Of a DNA stretch of 45,774 nucleotides, positions 8,601-18,369 are shown piece after piece. The translations under genes were made by a program, and so were the position numbers. The notes beneath the pieces are model-generated. The model saw only the letters and a program-made list of their open reading frames with translations. It was not told the origin of the DNA and searched no databases. Numbering within the stretch: position 1 is the first letter of the stretch; every line of letters begins with the position of its first letter. Origin of the DNA: Bacillota bacterium (GTDB lineage: Bacteria; Bacillota; Clostridia; Clostridiales; Clostridiaceae); assembly GCA_017861315.1 (NCBI GenBank), contig JAGFXP010000014.1, positions 1 to 45,774 of the forward strand, read 5' to 3'.

Positions 8601-9267
8601 CCCTCTGCACATCTTCAATGAGTATCCTGGCCCAGGCTGAGCTTCCGAAGTCATAATCCTCGCTGACATTGAAGAGCTCAGCCTGTTCGCCCAGCCATTT
8701 TGAAGGCCAGGGCGTGCTCACCGCAAACCTGTAGAGGTTCTGGACCAGGTCCTGGATGACTTTGTCGTCGCTGTCGCCCAGCGCCTTGACAAGGTTTATG
8801 AACGCCTCATCCCCCATATCGAATTTGTCCTCGAAAAGCTCGTCCATGACCTCCTGCTTCAGCAGCACAGCCTCGGTCTCATCGCATATCCTGAAATTCG
8901 GCTCTATGTCCAGGAGGTGGAAATTGCTTTTTATAACCCCCAGGCAGAATGAATGTATGGTCATTATGTTCGCCCTGCTTAGCAGCGTCAGCTGGCTCTG
9001 GAGCCTCATTGATGAAGGGTTCCTGTCCAGTTCCCTGGTTATGGCATCCCCTATCCTCTCCCTCATTTCCGCTGCAGCGGCGTTCGTGAAGGTAACCACC
9101 AGCATCTTGTCGATATCCACAGGCTCATCGTCATCCATTATCTTCTCTATAATCCTCTGCACAAGCACCGCGGTCTTTCCGGCGCCGGCCCCTGCCGCCA
9201 CCAGAAGGTTGCAGCCCCTGTCGCCGATGGCGTCCTTCTGTTCGTCTGTCCATTTTGTATTGCTCAT
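5680..9267 (-). CDS. addA: ATP-dependent helicase/nuclease subunit A (AddA)
   Basis: UvrD-like 3'-5' helicase and nuclease subunit of the AddAB complex, which resects double-strand breaks for RecA recombination. About 1195 residues, normal length. Motifs in order: Walker A AGAGAGKT (near residues 25-32), [12 protein letters not shown] (Ia), [10 protein letters not shown] (Walker B/II), [13 protein letters not shown] (III), [18 protein letters not shown] (V), [12 protein letters not shown] (VI), and the C-terminal RecB-family nuclease signature [22 protein letters not shown]. The frame opens at a GTG at 9276, but ATG 9267 is better placed, 5 bases after AGGTGA; I use the ATG. Cotranscribed behind the DUF2207 gene (25-base gap). 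Its partner addB is 5.3 kb away rather than adjacent. Confidence 0.95.
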   Translation of the reverse strand: [1195 protein letters not shown]

Positions 9268-9291
9268 ATTGCTCACCTGTCCCTCTTGTTA

Positions 9292-11043
9292 TTAGAATCC
9301 ACCGGTTCCGCCGCCTCCGGCACCGCCGCCTCCGCCTGAAGCAGCGCCTCCGCTTCCGGTAGAAGGCACGGCAGTCTCGCCAAATGCCGTGTTTATGCTG
9401 TCATCGAAAGGGTTTCCCCCTTCCGAATTTGTAAGGATGATGTACCAGTATATCCAGTAATAGCTTCCGTTGCTGGCATATTCATCCGAAATTTTTAGCC
9501 TGTATTTTCTCAGTGTCTTGCTGTTTACCCCAAGCGCCAGCGAGTATATCAGGTACATGTCCATATGGTCACCGACATCGCTTTTCCTGATGTATTGCCT
9601 GAAGGCCTTCCACCTCTTCCGCATTATCTCGCCCTTGTCGCTCCTCCTGTTTATTATGATCAGGCTCTGAACCAGCAGTGCAAGGCCGATTGCTGCAGAC
9701 AGCAGCCCGAAGAGGCTTCCCATCCCCGTGAATATGAAGCCCGAAATCATCGCGATTAAGGAGAATGCCAGCATAGGCACCCCGAATTTCTTTCCCGTTT
9801 CATCCAGGTACCCCCTGGCTGCAGCTTCGTCCTTAACCAGCGTGCTCCAGGTTTTGAAATGCTCCCCGAACTCAGCTGCGTTATACTTGGCCTGATCCCT
9901 TATTGCGCCCAGTGTAACGCTGCGGCCATCCCCGGCACTGTCTATGATCCAGGAGAGGAAAAACTTTTCATGCTCAAGCAGGCTGCCGTCCGGCTCCTTT
10001 GCACTTGCTATTTCGAAGTCTTCCTCTGTCTGGGCAATTGTCAGGTATCCTTTCCTGTTAAGGTCCAGCAGTGTCGCCAGGATATCAGTTGTAGTCAGAC
10101 CGTTTGAGAAAAGCATCTTCACCACCGCAGGGGTGCATTCCTCCGGGAATATGCTGTAATAGTCCTCTGGGTTGTACCTTTTCTTCCTCCTGAACCTGAC
10201 AATCGAAAGCACGAAAAGGGCAGTTCCCAGAAGCGCCATTGAGATCGATCCGTACAGTGAGACATTGTTTCTGAAGATAATATCGGAGGCATATCTGTTC
10301 TCCTCCTCTACGATGTCGTCGAATGCATTCTTATTCACTTCATTCATAGACTGTCCTATGTATCCGGGTGGAAAAAGCACCCTGGCAGCTATGAGTTTTC
10401 CCGGTTCAACACCAACCGCGTTCAGAAGTATGCTGTCAGCGCCGAATCTGATATCGCAGCCTTCCGGTCCGTGTGCATAAATCCTGACCCCGGGATCGGA
10501 TATTCCGCCGGGCAGCGTCAGACTCACTTTTAATTTGTCGACCCGGGTTTCGTTTCCTTCTCCCAGGTAATTGTAGAAAAACTCCCCTGTATCGTTATAT
10601 CTTACAGCCACATCCATGACCCTGTATGCAATCCTGAATGTCCTGACTTCGTCTTTGGAGGGGAAGTATATTTTGACGGTTTCCGAGCCTCGTTCAGAAA
10701 TGATCTCATATACACCTGAGTCACCGTTCCGGGCTGATTCCACAAGCTTCAGCTCCTGGGAACCCTCCCCGGAAATCTGGTATGCCTGAAGGCCGGTTAT
10801 GCCTCCCGTGTCGTTTGTACCTATCTCCCTGAACACGCCGTTGAAGCTGTCCGAGAATTCATAGGTTATATCCTCGGTTATGTCCACCGAGCCGTCGCTG
10901 TTCAGCCTTGATTCTATGTCCCAGTTCAGTACCCTGAGTCCCGGATCAGCTTTTGCCGTAAAATTACCCGGAATAAAAATGTATGAAAATACCAGCAACA
11001 GCACTGCCAAAACCGCTGAAAACATCTGAAAAACCTTCTTCAT
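9292..11043 (-). CDS. DUF2207 family membrane protein with glycine-rich tail
   Basis: Predicted exported membrane protein of unknown function, 583 residues. It has an N-terminal hydrophobic segment (about 6-30, possible signal anchor), an extracytoplasmic DUF2207 region (about 35-230) containing NSDGSVDITEDITYEF and GVFREIGTND, a membrane helix near 262-280 followed by basic residues, a cytoplasmic stretch containing GLTTTDILATLLDLNRKGYL that looks like a winged-helix-type segment, two further helices near 405-450, and a C-terminal GGGGGAGGGGTGGF tail. This order is typical of DUF2207 proteins. Start ATG 11043 follows GGGGGAGGAG. Upstream of addA in the same orientation. The function of the family is not established; cell-envelope roles are speculation. 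Confidence 0.85.
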   Translation of the reverse strand: MKKVFQMFSAVLAVLLLVFSYIFIPGNFTAKADPGLRVLNWDIESRLNSDGSVDITEDITYEFSDSFNGVFREIGTNDTGGITGLQAYQISGEGSQELKLVESARNGDSGVYEIISERGSETVKIYFPSKDEVRTFRIAYRVMDVAVRYNDTGEFFYNYLGEGNETRVDKLKVSLTLPGGISDPGVRIYAHGPEGCDIRFGADSILLNAVGVEPGKLIAARVLFPPGYIGQSMNEVNKNAFDDIVEEENRYASDIIFRNNVSLYGSISMALLGTALFVLSIVRFRRKKRYNPEDYYSIFPEECTPAVVKMLFSNGLTTTDILATLLDLNRKGYLTIAQTEEDFEIASAKEPDGSLLEHEKFFLSWIIDSAGDGRSVTLGAIRDQAKYNAAEFGEHFKTWSTLVKDEAAARGYLDETGKKFGVPMLAFSLIAMISGFIFTGMGSLFGLLSAAIGLALLVQSLIIINRRSDKGEIMRKRWKAFRQYIRKSDVGDHMDMYLIYSLALGVNSKTLRKYRLKISDEYASNGSYYWIYWYIILTNSEGGNPFDDSINTAFGETAVPSTGSGGAASGGGGGAGGGGTGGF

Positions 11044-11112
11044 AAAAGCTCTCCTCCCCCTGTATCCTTCTACATATATTATATCCTATATCGCGAAATA
11101 TTTTATTATTTT

Positions 11113-11156
11113 TTGACAAAAAAACTCTTGCATTATTATAATGACCATCGTATAAT
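11113..11156 (+). promoter_or_regulatory. Two overlapping promoters of the GNAT gene
   Basis: P1 is TTGACA (11113-11118), 18 bases, TATAAT (11137-11142). P2 is TTGCAT (11128-11133), 17 bases, TATAAT (11151-11156). Both -10 boxes are perfect, and the -10 of P1 lies in the spacer of P2. CATTA-TTA-TAATG (11131-11141) around the P1 -10 is palindromic. Confidence 0.7.
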
Positions 11157-11199
11157 TATACAAAAGATATTAAAATAATTGTTTGGAGGGAGTAGATAA

Positions 11200-11715
11200 A
11201 TGGAAAACAAAGTCGTCGTAAGAAAGGCAGTGCCTGGTGATGCGCAGTTCATATATGGTATAACGAAAGAGGTCTTCAAGACATACCAGGAGCAGGCTGG
11301 AATCGCCGGAAAAATCGCAGCTGTGAATGAGACAATCGCGGATATAATTAAGGATATCGAGACAAAGCATGTCTTCGTTGCAGTAATGGACGGACATGTT
11401 ATAGGAAGCGTTCGAATTGAGATTTTCGACGACGGGACAGCATACCTAAGCCGTTTCGGGGTTGATCCTCATATCCAGAGCAAGGGAATAGGCCGGGCTC
11501 TGATCGCGGAAGTTGACAATCTCATGGAGGAGTCAAATGTAAAGACACTTTGCCTTCACACTGCATCGCGCATGCTTTCCCTGGTCCGATTCTACTACGG
11601 ACAGGGTTTCTACATCGATTCAACCACAAGTGACCGAGGATATATACGAGCTTTACTATGCAAGGAATACGAGGCTGCACAGACCGCCGACATGTTTCGA
11701 TCAAACGTAGTATAA
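11200..11715 (+). CDS. GNAT family N-acetyltransferase
   Basis: Acetyl-CoA-dependent acyltransferase of the GCN5-related fold, cytoplasmic, 171 residues. The acetyl-CoA pyrophosphate loop is visible as VDPHIQSKGIGRAL, with the Q-x-x-G-x-G at residues 93-98 following the beta4 strand LSRFGV, and the C-terminal RFYYGQGFYI matches motif B. The substrate amine is not predictable. ATG 11200 follows GGAGGGAG. It is the only plus-strand gene between addA and addB and has its own promoters and terminator, so it forms a single-gene unit. Arginine biosynthesis or toxin/antibiotic acetylation are possible but unsupported. Confidence 0.88.
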   Translation: MENKVVVRKAVPGDAQFIYGITKEVFKTYQEQAGIAGKIAAVNETIADIIKDIETKHVFVAVMDGHVIGSVRIEIFDDGTAYLSRFGVDPHIQSKGIGRALIAEVDNLMEESNVKTLCLHTASRMLSLVRFYYGQGFYIDSTTSDRGYIRALLCKEYEAAQTADMFRSNVV

Positions 11716-11728
11716 CCTTAAAATAGCA

Positions 11729-11759
11729 AGAGCCGGGGAAATAAACCCGGCTCTTTTTT
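11729..11759 (+). terminator. Terminator of the GNAT gene
   Basis: AGAGCCGGG (11729-11737) pairs with CCCGGCTCT (11746-11754), loop GAAATAAA, followed by T6. It reaches the stop codon of the convergent acyltransferase gene. The minus-strand tail is poorer in T, so its use in that direction is uncertain. Confidence 0.9.
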
Positions 11760-12477
11760 AGTCCTTCAATTCTTCTAATCCGTTTTTTATAGTGTTGTAC
11801 ACGGTATCCGAAAGGTTTCTCCTGTCCTGTTCAGACAGTCCGCTGATCATGACCGGCTTGTGCACTATGAGATTCATCACATGCCCCCTGACCTGGTTTC
11901 CTGTCTCCAGAACCTTGTAGGTCCCGTCCAGGGTTATTGGGACGATAGGCGCTCCCGCTTTGACGGCAAGCTTCATGCTGCCCTTGTGGAAAGGCGCCAT
12001 CTGCGATTTTAGGCTTCTCGTCCCTTCAGGGAATATCACCAGTGAATATCCCTGCTTGATCCTTTCAACACCCTCGTTTATCGATTTCATCCCTTCCCTC
12101 ACATTGCTCCTGTCCATGAATACGGAGTGTATTGCATTGATCCAGAACCCTATGAAGGGATATCTCCTTATTTCTTTTTTTGCTATAAAGCCGAACTGCT
12201 TGTCGATGTTTGACATCAGAAGGAATACATCGAATATCGCCTGATGGTTGCTGACGAATACGCATGCTCCCTCCGGAATATTCTCCAGGCCTTTAACTAC
12301 CATCTTGCTGTCCGATATCTTCATAAAGTGGTTTACCATCTTCCTCGCAGTCCTGTACACATACTCGTCTGTATCCCTGACAGATTTCCTCCTTAGGAAA
12401 AATGTGTTCACAGCCCCTATGGTTGTCATCACCAGCATGTAGACCCCGAAATATGCATAGTATAGTAGTTTAATCAT
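11758..12477 (-). CDS. Lysophospholipid acyltransferase, PlsC type (paralog 1)
   Basis: Membrane-associated acyltransferase expected to acylate 1-acyl-glycerol-3-phosphate to phosphatidic acid. 239 residues with an N-terminal hydrophobic segment (5-25), the catalytic NHQAIFD block with His78 and Asp83, and the substrate-binding FPEGTRS (149-155). ATG 12477 follows AGGTGA by 6 bases, directly downstream of the chemotaxis receptor (14-base gap), so the two are probably cotranscribed. A second copy at 43192-43908 has the same motifs at identical residue numbers, indicating a paralogous pair that aligns without gaps over its first 160 residues. Which one is the main PlsC is unclear. Confidence 0.9.
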   Translation of the reverse strand: MIKLLYYAYFGVYMLVMTTIGAVNTFFLRRKSVRDTDEYVYRTARKMVNHFMKISDSKMVVKGLENIPEGACVFVSNHQAIFDVFLLMSNIDKQFGFIAKKEIRRYPFIGFWINAIHSVFMDRSNVREGMKSINEGVERIKQGYSLVIFPEGTRSLKSQMAPFHKGSMKLAVKAGAPIVPITLDGTYKVLETGNQVRGHVMNLIVHKPVMISGLSEQDRRNLSDTVYNTIKNGLEELKD

Positions 12478-12491
12478 CTGTCTTCACCTGT

Positions 12492-14507
12492 CTATATCTT
12501 GAATTTCTGAACCATCTCGTTGAGAAGCTGGGCCATCTCCGCCTGGTCCTGCGCGGTGTAGGCAACCTGCTCAATCGCCTTTGTGGTCTCGTCAATGTTT
12601 TCCTTTATGCTCTCAGTTTTTTCATTTGAAACCTGAGCGGATTCCGACAGGTTCTGAATCGCGCCGTTGACCTGCTCGACGGTAGCCGCTATCTCCTCTG
12701 ACATAGCCGCTATCTCGTCCGACATCTTGCTTACAAAATCCGAGTCGCTGTAGTACTGCCTGCCTGTGGTGCTGTATGCGTCAAACTGCTTGTTGACATC
12801 ATTGTTTATGAAATGCAGAATGTCGCTGCTTGTGTCTATGCTGCTCCTGAAAGCGCTCTGCACCTGGGTTATGGTCTCCTGTATGCTTGAGACAGCCTGT
12901 GAGGACTGCTCTGCCAGCTTCCTTACCTCCTCGGCTACGACTGCGAAGCCTCTTCCGTGCTCGCCTGCCCTCGCTGCTTCTATTGCCGCATTAAGTGCAA
13001 GCAGGTTTGTCTGGTCGGCTATGTTGGCTATGGCGTCCGCCATCACCTTTATGTTTTCGACCACTTTTCCGTCCTCGATGGCTTTCATCATCTTTTGTTT
13101 CTTTTCATCGTAGATCTTCCTGGTTGCATCTATGGCCTTGTCGCTCTTCTCCTTGACCTCCAGGGCTCTCACCTTCGCTCCGCTGGCGTTGTTGCTGCCC
13201 TCCAGGGCTTTCTGCGAAAGTTCGTTTATGCTTGAATCAACCTCTTCGATTGAAGCGCTGATTTCCTGGGAAGCTGCGCTTGAGTCCTGGACTCCATCCG
13301 CTATCTCGTCCACAGATTCCTTTATGGAGATTGCCTTTGAGGTGAGCTCCTCCACAGTTGCTGAAAGCTCCTCTGCAGAAGCGCTGAGGTTCTGTGCGCT
13401 TCCCATCAGCCCCACCATGAAGGTCCTGAGGTCCTCCTGCATATTGTCGATGGACATGCTGAGGTGTCCCAGCTCATCGTTGCTGTAATGGCTCTCCTGC
13501 TTTTCGTCCCTGGTGAAATCGCCCTTCGATATGCGTTCAACCTTGCCTATCATGATGTTGAGCGGCCTGAAGGTCCTTCCGAGAAGCCATATCAGAAGCA
13601 CGATCATTATGATTATCGACAGCCCGATATAAAGCGTGAACTGTGACTGAAGGCTTCTGAGAGGCTGCATCACCTGGCTTTCAGGCACTGCAAAGCCGAA
13701 CGTCCAGTCTGTTGTTTTTATCTTTGATGTAACATAGTATTTGCTTATGCCGTCATAATCCTGGACGGTGGTAACTGTATTGTTGTTTCCGTCCAGCTTG
13801 TCATAAACCGCTGCAAACCTTCCGTCAAGCACGGTCCCGAGATTGAAGCTGCCCGCTTCGTTCGGCTTGAATTCGGGATTTTCGTGAACCACGAAATTTT
13901 TGCCGGCGTCGAGAAGGAACCCGTAGGAGCCTTCACCTGATTTTGCCTCAGAGGTGAGGTTCATGAGATATTCCGCAAATATGTCCGCTCCCGCAACACC
14001 TATTATCTCTCCCCCGGATTTGACAGGAACCGCAATGGTGATGACCATTTTGCCTGAAAACAAATCCTTGTACGGGGCAGTGTATATCAGCTTTCCCTGA
14101 CTGACAGCTTGCTTGTACCACTCCCTTGTTGTGGGGTCGTAGCCTTCCGGAGTCAAGGACATTGAATTTGAGTCGCCTATAAGCGTTTTGTCTGCGTAAC
14201 CCACATATAAAGCCGCAAATTCGGCATTGGCTTCCGTCTCCCTGTTGAAGTAGGCCTCCAGCCCCTGCTTGTCGGTTGGTTTGCTGGCCTCCACGTCTCC
14301 GCCGACCTCTTTAATGATTTCCCCCTGCATCTCAAGCCATCCGTCAATAGTGGCCGCGTATGTGTTTGACTGATTGCGTATTTTCGACAATGTCTCTTCG
14401 GTTATGCTCTGCTTTGCATTGTAGTAGCATATGACCGAGAGCATCAGCATGCATAAAGTCGAAATTACCACCGCCATCATGGTGATTTTGCCTTTGATCG
14501 ATTTCAT
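12492..14507 (-). CDS. Methyl-accepting chemotaxis protein with dCache sensor
   Basis: Transmembrane chemoreceptor that signals through CheA/CheW. 671 residues: membrane helix 1 (about 8-29), extracellular double-Cache sensor (about 33-285), helix 2 (about 290-312), HAMP (about 313-367) and the cytoplasmic signalling hairpin, whose tip includes [20 protein letters not shown] and [18 protein letters not shown]. In the sensor, [24 protein letters not shown] and GVAGADIF fit the pattern of amino-acid-binding dCache domains (R-x-W-Y plus a distal Asp), so an amino-acid ligand is a reasonable inference. No C-terminal CheR/CheB tether is seen. ATG 14507 follows GGGGAAC. It has its own promoter in the 3' end of addB, and no other chemotaxis gene is nearby. 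Confidence 0.95.
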   Translation of the reverse strand: MKSIKGKITMMAVVISTLCMLMLSVICYYNAKQSITEETLSKIRNQSNTYAATIDGWLEMQGEIIKEVGGDVEASKPTDKQGLEAYFNRETEANAEFAALYVGYADKTLIGDSNSMSLTPEGYDPTTREWYKQAVSQGKLIYTAPYKDLFSGKMVITIAVPVKSGGEIIGVAGADIFAEYLMNLTSEAKSGEGSYGFLLDAGKNFVVHENPEFKPNEAGSFNLGTVLDGRFAAVYDKLDGNNNTVTTVQDYDGISKYYVTSKIKTTDWTFGFAVPESQVMQPLRSLQSQFTLYIGLSIIIMIVLLIWLLGRTFRPLNIMIGKVERISKGDFTRDEKQESHYSNDELGHLSMSIDNMQEDLRTFMVGLMGSAQNLSASAEELSATVEELTSKAISIKESVDEIADGVQDSSAASQEISASIEEVDSSINELSQKALEGSNNASGAKVRALEVKEKSDKAIDATRKIYDEKKQKMMKAIEDGKVVENIKVMADAIANIADQTNLLALNAAIEAARAGEHGRGFAVVAEEVRKLAEQSSQAVSSIQETITQVQSAFRSSIDTSSDILHFINNDVNKQFDAYSTTGRQYYSDSDFVSKMSDEIAAMSEEIAATVEQVNGAIQNLSESAQVSNEKTESIKENIDETTKAIEQVAYTAQDQAEMAQLLNEMVQKFKI

Positions 14508-14541
14508 GATGTTCCCCTTTCGCGCTGAACTATATATGAAT

Positions 14542-14570
14542 ATGATATTATTTTTATACAGTTTTGTCTA
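14542..14570 (-). promoter_or_regulatory. Promoter of the chemoreceptor gene
   Basis: Reading minus: TAGACA (14570-14565), 17 bases, TATCAT (14547-14542), each one mismatch from the sigma-A consensus. The -35 lies in the last codons of addB. No sigma-D (TAAA-N15-GCCGATAA) element was found. Confidence 0.55.
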
Positions 14571-17500
14571 TTTCTTTTTCTATCAGCTCCCAGGCTTCCT
14601 CCTCTTTTATATCCTTCAGTACCCTGTACCTGTTCCCCCTGATAGAAGGGTCGAACTGGCATACTGACGAATAGGAGCAGTACCTGCAGGGAGAATCGCC
14701 TCTCTTGCTGTACGGACTGATGTCTATGTTTCCTTCAAGTATCTCCTCGCAGATTCCGCTGATGGCCTTCCTCACATAGGCCCTGAGCGCCTGGAACTGT
14801 TCTTCTGTGGCCGTTGACGAGGATCCCTCGCTGATGGTCCCGTCAGTCTTGATGCGGACGGGTATAATGTCGGAAAACCCTGAAATCTCGGAGTCCATGC
14901 ATCTAATTATTTCCTCGTCCTTAATCAGAAGGCCGCTCATCTTGAGGCCGCACATTATCTTCTTCTCCAGCTCATCCTCGCCCAGCTCCTGGTCTGCTTT
15001 GACCAGCGGGTCGTCCAGCTTGAAGTAGAGGATCCCTGCCGGCAGCATTTCGCAGCCCGTTTTCCTGCCAAGCTCTGTGAGTATTGCGTCCAGGTAAACA
15101 AGCAGCTGGAGCTGGAGCCTGTGGTAAACATCGCCAACCCTGAAATCCTTGTTCCCCGACTTGTAGTCCACGATCCTGATGTATGCGCCGCCTTCCCCGC
15201 TATCCATGCTGTCGGCCCTGTCTATCTTGCCTATGATGCTCACTTTTTCCCCGGAGCTCAGCTCCACCTCTATTGCCGGGAAATCGCCCTCATAGCCGAA
15301 GGAAAGCTCGTAGCCCACGGGAGCGAACTCGCCCCTCTTCATGTGCTCCGATATGAGCGAGACCGACCTGTTCAGAACGCCTTTCACGTGCTGGGCCACA
15401 AAGGCGTAACGCTTGGAACTGCTCAATATGGAGGAAGCTGTCTTGCACACCTGCTCGTCTACTATCTCAGATATCAGCTCCTCCTGGCGCTCCCTGCTGA
15501 TCTCTCCCCAGCCTGAGCCCTCCTCCTCAAGCTTCTCCGAGTAGGTGCGCAGCGACTCGTGCATAAGGGTGCCTATGTCCGGCTTGCCCAGCTTGTATTC
15601 CTTCCTCTCCCTGGCCCCCAGGCCGTACTGTACGAAATAGGAGAAAGGGCACTCCACGAATTTCTCGAGCCTTGAGACGCTTACATTCAGGTTTTTTCCG
15701 TAGAGATTCCTGATCTTTCTGGAATCGAAGACCTCGGCTGTGTTCTCGTAGGAAAAGCCCTCAGCCGCAGCTTTAAGCCTTCCCTTCCACTGCTCATCCC
15801 TGCTGTACCAGTTTATTGCGCACCTGAGGACGCTGCTGTCAGGATGGTCCTTTATGAGAGTCAGCATTTCGTTGAAGACGGGCCTCCTGGACGTTATGTC
15901 CCTGAGCAGCCCCTCCTCGGTGGTGTCCTTTATGATGCTGTTCTCCTCCCTCACCCTGGGGAACACTTTTTTGAGCCTCGATATTATTATCGACGGCCTT
16001 TTGGGCTTCCCGTCGAAATCGGACACCGGGAAGCTCAGCCTCAGGTACCTGTCCGCTGTGGTAAGCGTTGTGTAGCTGAGGAACTGCTCCTCAAAGGCCA
16101 GGCTTTTTGAATCCTTCATGACCTTCACGCCCTTGGATATGAGCGCTATCCTGTCCTCATCAGCAAGTATGCCCTCCTTCGAGGAAGCGGCGGGGAACAC
16201 CCCGTCGTTCACCCCGATTATATAGAGGACGCTTATCTCGTGGCTCCTGAGCCTCTGTATCGTACCCACGAGCACCTGGTCGATTGCCGGCGGTATAATC
16301 CCTATCTCGTATTCCTCGAAGCCCGCCCCTATTATTTTAGAAAATTCATCGCCGGTGATAGGCTCATCGCCCAGGACCTCCACGACCTGTTCAAGGAGCT
16401 CCACTATTATATCCCATACCTGCTCATACTCCTGGGCTCTGTCAAGCCTTCCCAACTCCTCGAATTTGGCTATGAGCATCTCTATGGTTTCCGGTATCCT
16501 TATCTCGCACATGAACTCGTAGAGGGCCTCAGCCATCTCCCTTGCACCGTGCCTGCCCTTGATGTTTCGGGACAGCTTCAGCAGCGGTCCCGCCACCTTG
16601 TCCCTCGTCTCATTGACTCTCTCTATATATCCGGCTTCCACCTCCGAGATCTCCTCGGGATCGAACCCGTAATTTATTGAACGTTCCCACTTCCCGGCCT
16701 CGGTCCACTTCTTCCCTCTTATGCCGTTTGAAAGCACATAGTTCTCAAGAAGGTCTATCTCTCCGCGTTCAAAGCCCAGCAGTCCGGTCTTGAGATACCT
16801 GAACATGTTCTCATAGGACCAGTTCTTCGAAACGATCTCCAATGCGGAAGTCAGGAGGACTACCAGCGGCGAGTTGACAATCTTGTTTTTGCCGTCGATG
16901 AAGAACGGAATTTCATATTCTTCGAAAATCGCATGGACAAGGCTTTCATAGCCTTCCAGGTCGCCGCATACGACCGCGATATCCCTGTACAGGACGCCCT
17001 TGTCCCTGCAGAGCCTTACGATGTCCCTGGCGGTTTCCTCCACCTCGGAGTACTTGTTGAGAGCCCTCAGAATGCTTATATGCTTTGTCTCGTCCTCATA
17101 GACGCTGTACGGATAGGAGAACAGGTTCTGTTCGAGATGCCCTATCTCGGTGCAGCCCGCGAACCTGCCTGACCGCCTGCCGTCTATATACACCGGCTTG
17201 TCCCAGGCTATGCTGAGGCCTTCTGTTATCCTCGCAAGGTCATCCTCCGTGTTCTTCATCGGCAGGAACACATCTGTATTGTCCCTGCTTCCGCCGCTGC
17301 CTTCCGAGCACAGCGTCACGTTTATCCTCCTTGCCTTTGTGAAGAGTTTTTCCAGTATCCTGTATTCCTGCGGGGTGAAGCTCGCGAACTCGTCCACCCA
17401 TATCTCTGCTCCGTCAAAAATATGCGACCTCTCCAGCTGCGAAGCCAGCATCGTGAGATCGTCTTCCGGATCTATGTACCTCTCGTGCAGCCTGCTTTCG

Positions 17501-17994
17501 AATTCGCTGAATATGACATAGATGTCCTCCAGCTTGTTTTTCAGTGCGGTGTCCTCCACCGCATCAACGCCCTTCCTTATATCCTCCGGGGTGATGCCGT
17601 ACCTCTTGAATTCCGTGATTATGTCGGACACGCCTGCAACGAAGCCCTGCTTCTTCGCAGCCTTGCCGAACACCTTCAGCCTTCCGCTGCTGCGCGACAT
17701 TATGCTGTATATGAGCATGCTCTTTCCCGCAGTGTTCATGTGCTTTCGGGCCAGGCCTCCCGTCTCCGAGAAAACCTTCTGCGCCATCCTGCTGAAGCTC
17801 ATCACCTGGACCCTGAAGGCCCCCCTCTCGCCAAGGTATTTCAGGACATTCTTTTCAGCCTGAAAGGAAAACTGTTCAGGCACAAGAAGGATAAGCGGGT
17901 TGTCCGCTCCCCTGTCGATCTTCTTTTTTATATCCTCAAGGCAGAAGGTGCTCTTGCCGCTTCCCGCCCTGCCGTAAATAAATCTAAGGCTCAT
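14554..17994 (-). CDS. addB: ATP-dependent helicase/nuclease subunit B (AddB)
   Basis: Partner of AddA in break resection; it has an inactivated helicase fold and supplies a second nuclease domain. 1146 residues, as usual. Walker A is GRAGSGKST at residues 8-16. The C-terminal nuclease shows [13 protein letters not shown] (near residue 980), and the iron-sulfur staple cysteines are VECPFSYF (near 783) and C1103-x2-C1106-x5-C1112 ([11 protein letters not shown]), which close a 4Fe-4S cluster. Start ATG 17994 follows a consensus AAGGAGGTA. First gene of the minus-strand run addB, chemoreceptor, acyltransferase. In most Firmicutes addB directly precedes addA; here four other genes lie between them. 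Confidence 0.96.
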   Translation of the reverse strand: MSLRFIYGRAGSGKSTFCLEDIKKKIDRGADNPLILLVPEQFSFQAEKNVLKYLGERGAFRVQVMSFSRMAQKVFSETGGLARKHMNTAGKSMLIYSIMSRSSGRLKVFGKAAKKQGFVAGVSDIITEFKRYGITPEDIRKGVDAVEDTALKNKLEDIYVIFSEFESRLHERYIDPEDDLTMLASQLERSHIFDGAEIWVDEFASFTPQEYRILEKLFTKARRINVTLCSEGSGGSRDNTDVFLPMKNTEDDLARITEGLSIAWDKPVYIDGRRSGRFAGCTEIGHLEQNLFSYPYSVYEDETKHISILRALNKYSEVEETARDIVRLCRDKGVLYRDIAVVCGDLEGYESLVHAIFEEYEIPFFIDGKNKIVNSPLVVLLTSALEIVSKNWSYENMFRYLKTGLLGFERGEIDLLENYVLSNGIRGKKWTEAGKWERSINYGFDPEEISEVEAGYIERVNETRDKVAGPLLKLSRNIKGRHGAREMAEALYEFMCEIRIPETIEMLIAKFEELGRLDRAQEYEQVWDIIVELLEQVVEVLGDEPITGDEFSKIIGAGFEEYEIGIIPPAIDQVLVGTIQRLRSHEISVLYIIGVNDGVFPAASSKEGILADEDRIALISKGVKVMKDSKSLAFEEQFLSYTTLTTADRYLRLSFPVSDFDGKPKRPSIIISRLKKVFPRVREENSIIKDTTEEGLLRDITSRRPVFNEMLTLIKDHPDSSVLRCAINWYSRDEQWKGRLKAAAEGFSYENTAEVFDSRKIRNLYGKNLNVSVSRLEKFVECPFSYFVQYGLGARERKEYKLGKPDIGTLMHESLRTYSEKLEEEGSGWGEISRERQEELISEIVDEQVCKTASSILSSSKRYAFVAQHVKGVLNRSVSLISEHMKRGEFAPVGYELSFGYEGDFPAIEVELSSGEKVSIIGKIDRADSMDSGEGGAYIRIVDYKSGNKDFRVGDVYHRLQLQLLVYLDAILTELGRKTGCEMLPAGILYFKLDDPLVKADQELGEDELEKKIMCGLKMSGLLIKDEEIIRCMDSEISGFSDIIPVRIKTDGTISEGSSSTATEEQFQALRAYVRKAISGICEEILEGNIDISPYSKRGDSPCRYCSYSSVCQFDPSIRGNRYRVLKDIKEEEAWELIEKEIDKTV

Positions 17995-18059
17995 GTTGTA
18001 CCTCCTTAAGTTTCTGTTTATATTTTACCATAGATTCCAAAAATTCTTTACAATTGCAC

Positions 18060-18087
18060 TTGAATTTTTTCTAATACAATCTATAAT
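18060..18087 (+). promoter_or_regulatory. Promoter of the rubredoxin gene
   Basis: TTGAAT (18060-18065), 16 bases, TATAAT (18082-18087). It faces away from addB in a 160-base divergent region. Confidence 0.6.
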
Positions 18088-18156
18088 TATAGGTAGAGCT
18101 AATCAATATTAATTAGCAGTTAATAAAAAATATCACAAATTCGAGGAGGATTTATT

Positions 18157-18315
18157 ATGAAAAAGTACGTTTGTTCAGTATGCGGATATGTTTACGACCC
18201 TGCGATAGGTGACCCTGACAATGGCGTTGCAGCCGGAACAGCTTTTGCTGATGTTCCAGAAGACTGGGTATGTCCTCTTTGCGGCGTAGGCAAGGATATG
18301 TTCAACGAAGAATAA
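18157..18315 (+). CDS. Rubredoxin
   Basis: Small cytoplasmic electron carrier with one Fe(Cys)4 site. 52 residues, normal for the family. The ligands are C6-x2-C9 ([11 protein letters not shown]) and C39-x2-C42 (DWVCPLCG), with the conserved aromatic and proline residues around them (Y4, Y11, Y13, P15, F30, P34, W37, P40). ATG 18157 follows GAGGAGGA. In anaerobes rubredoxin feeds rubrerythrin, superoxide reductase or flavodiiron proteins; none is next to it here. The activase gene downstream may be cotranscribed, with a small hairpin between them. Confidence 0.97.
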   Translation: MKKYVCSVCGYVYDPAIGDPDNGVAAGTAFADVPEDWVCPLCGVGKDMFNEE

Positions 18316-18326
18316 AATTTCTTAGC

Positions 18327-18345
18327 GGCAGCCTTAAAGGCTGCC
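18327..18345 (+). terminator. Hairpin between rubredoxin and pflA
   Basis: GGCAGCC (18327-18333), loop TTAAA, GGCTGCC (18339-18345), followed by TTCTAATTT. The tail is weak, so it may attenuate or stabilise rather than end the rubredoxin transcript. Confidence 0.5.
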
Positions 18346-18369
18346 TTCTAATTTACGGAGGTGCAAGCC

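Noticed and set aside
11131..11141. CATTA-TTA-TAATG at the GNAT promoter as an operator
   Set aside because: It coincides with overlapping -10 sequences, which are AT-rich and easily palindromic.
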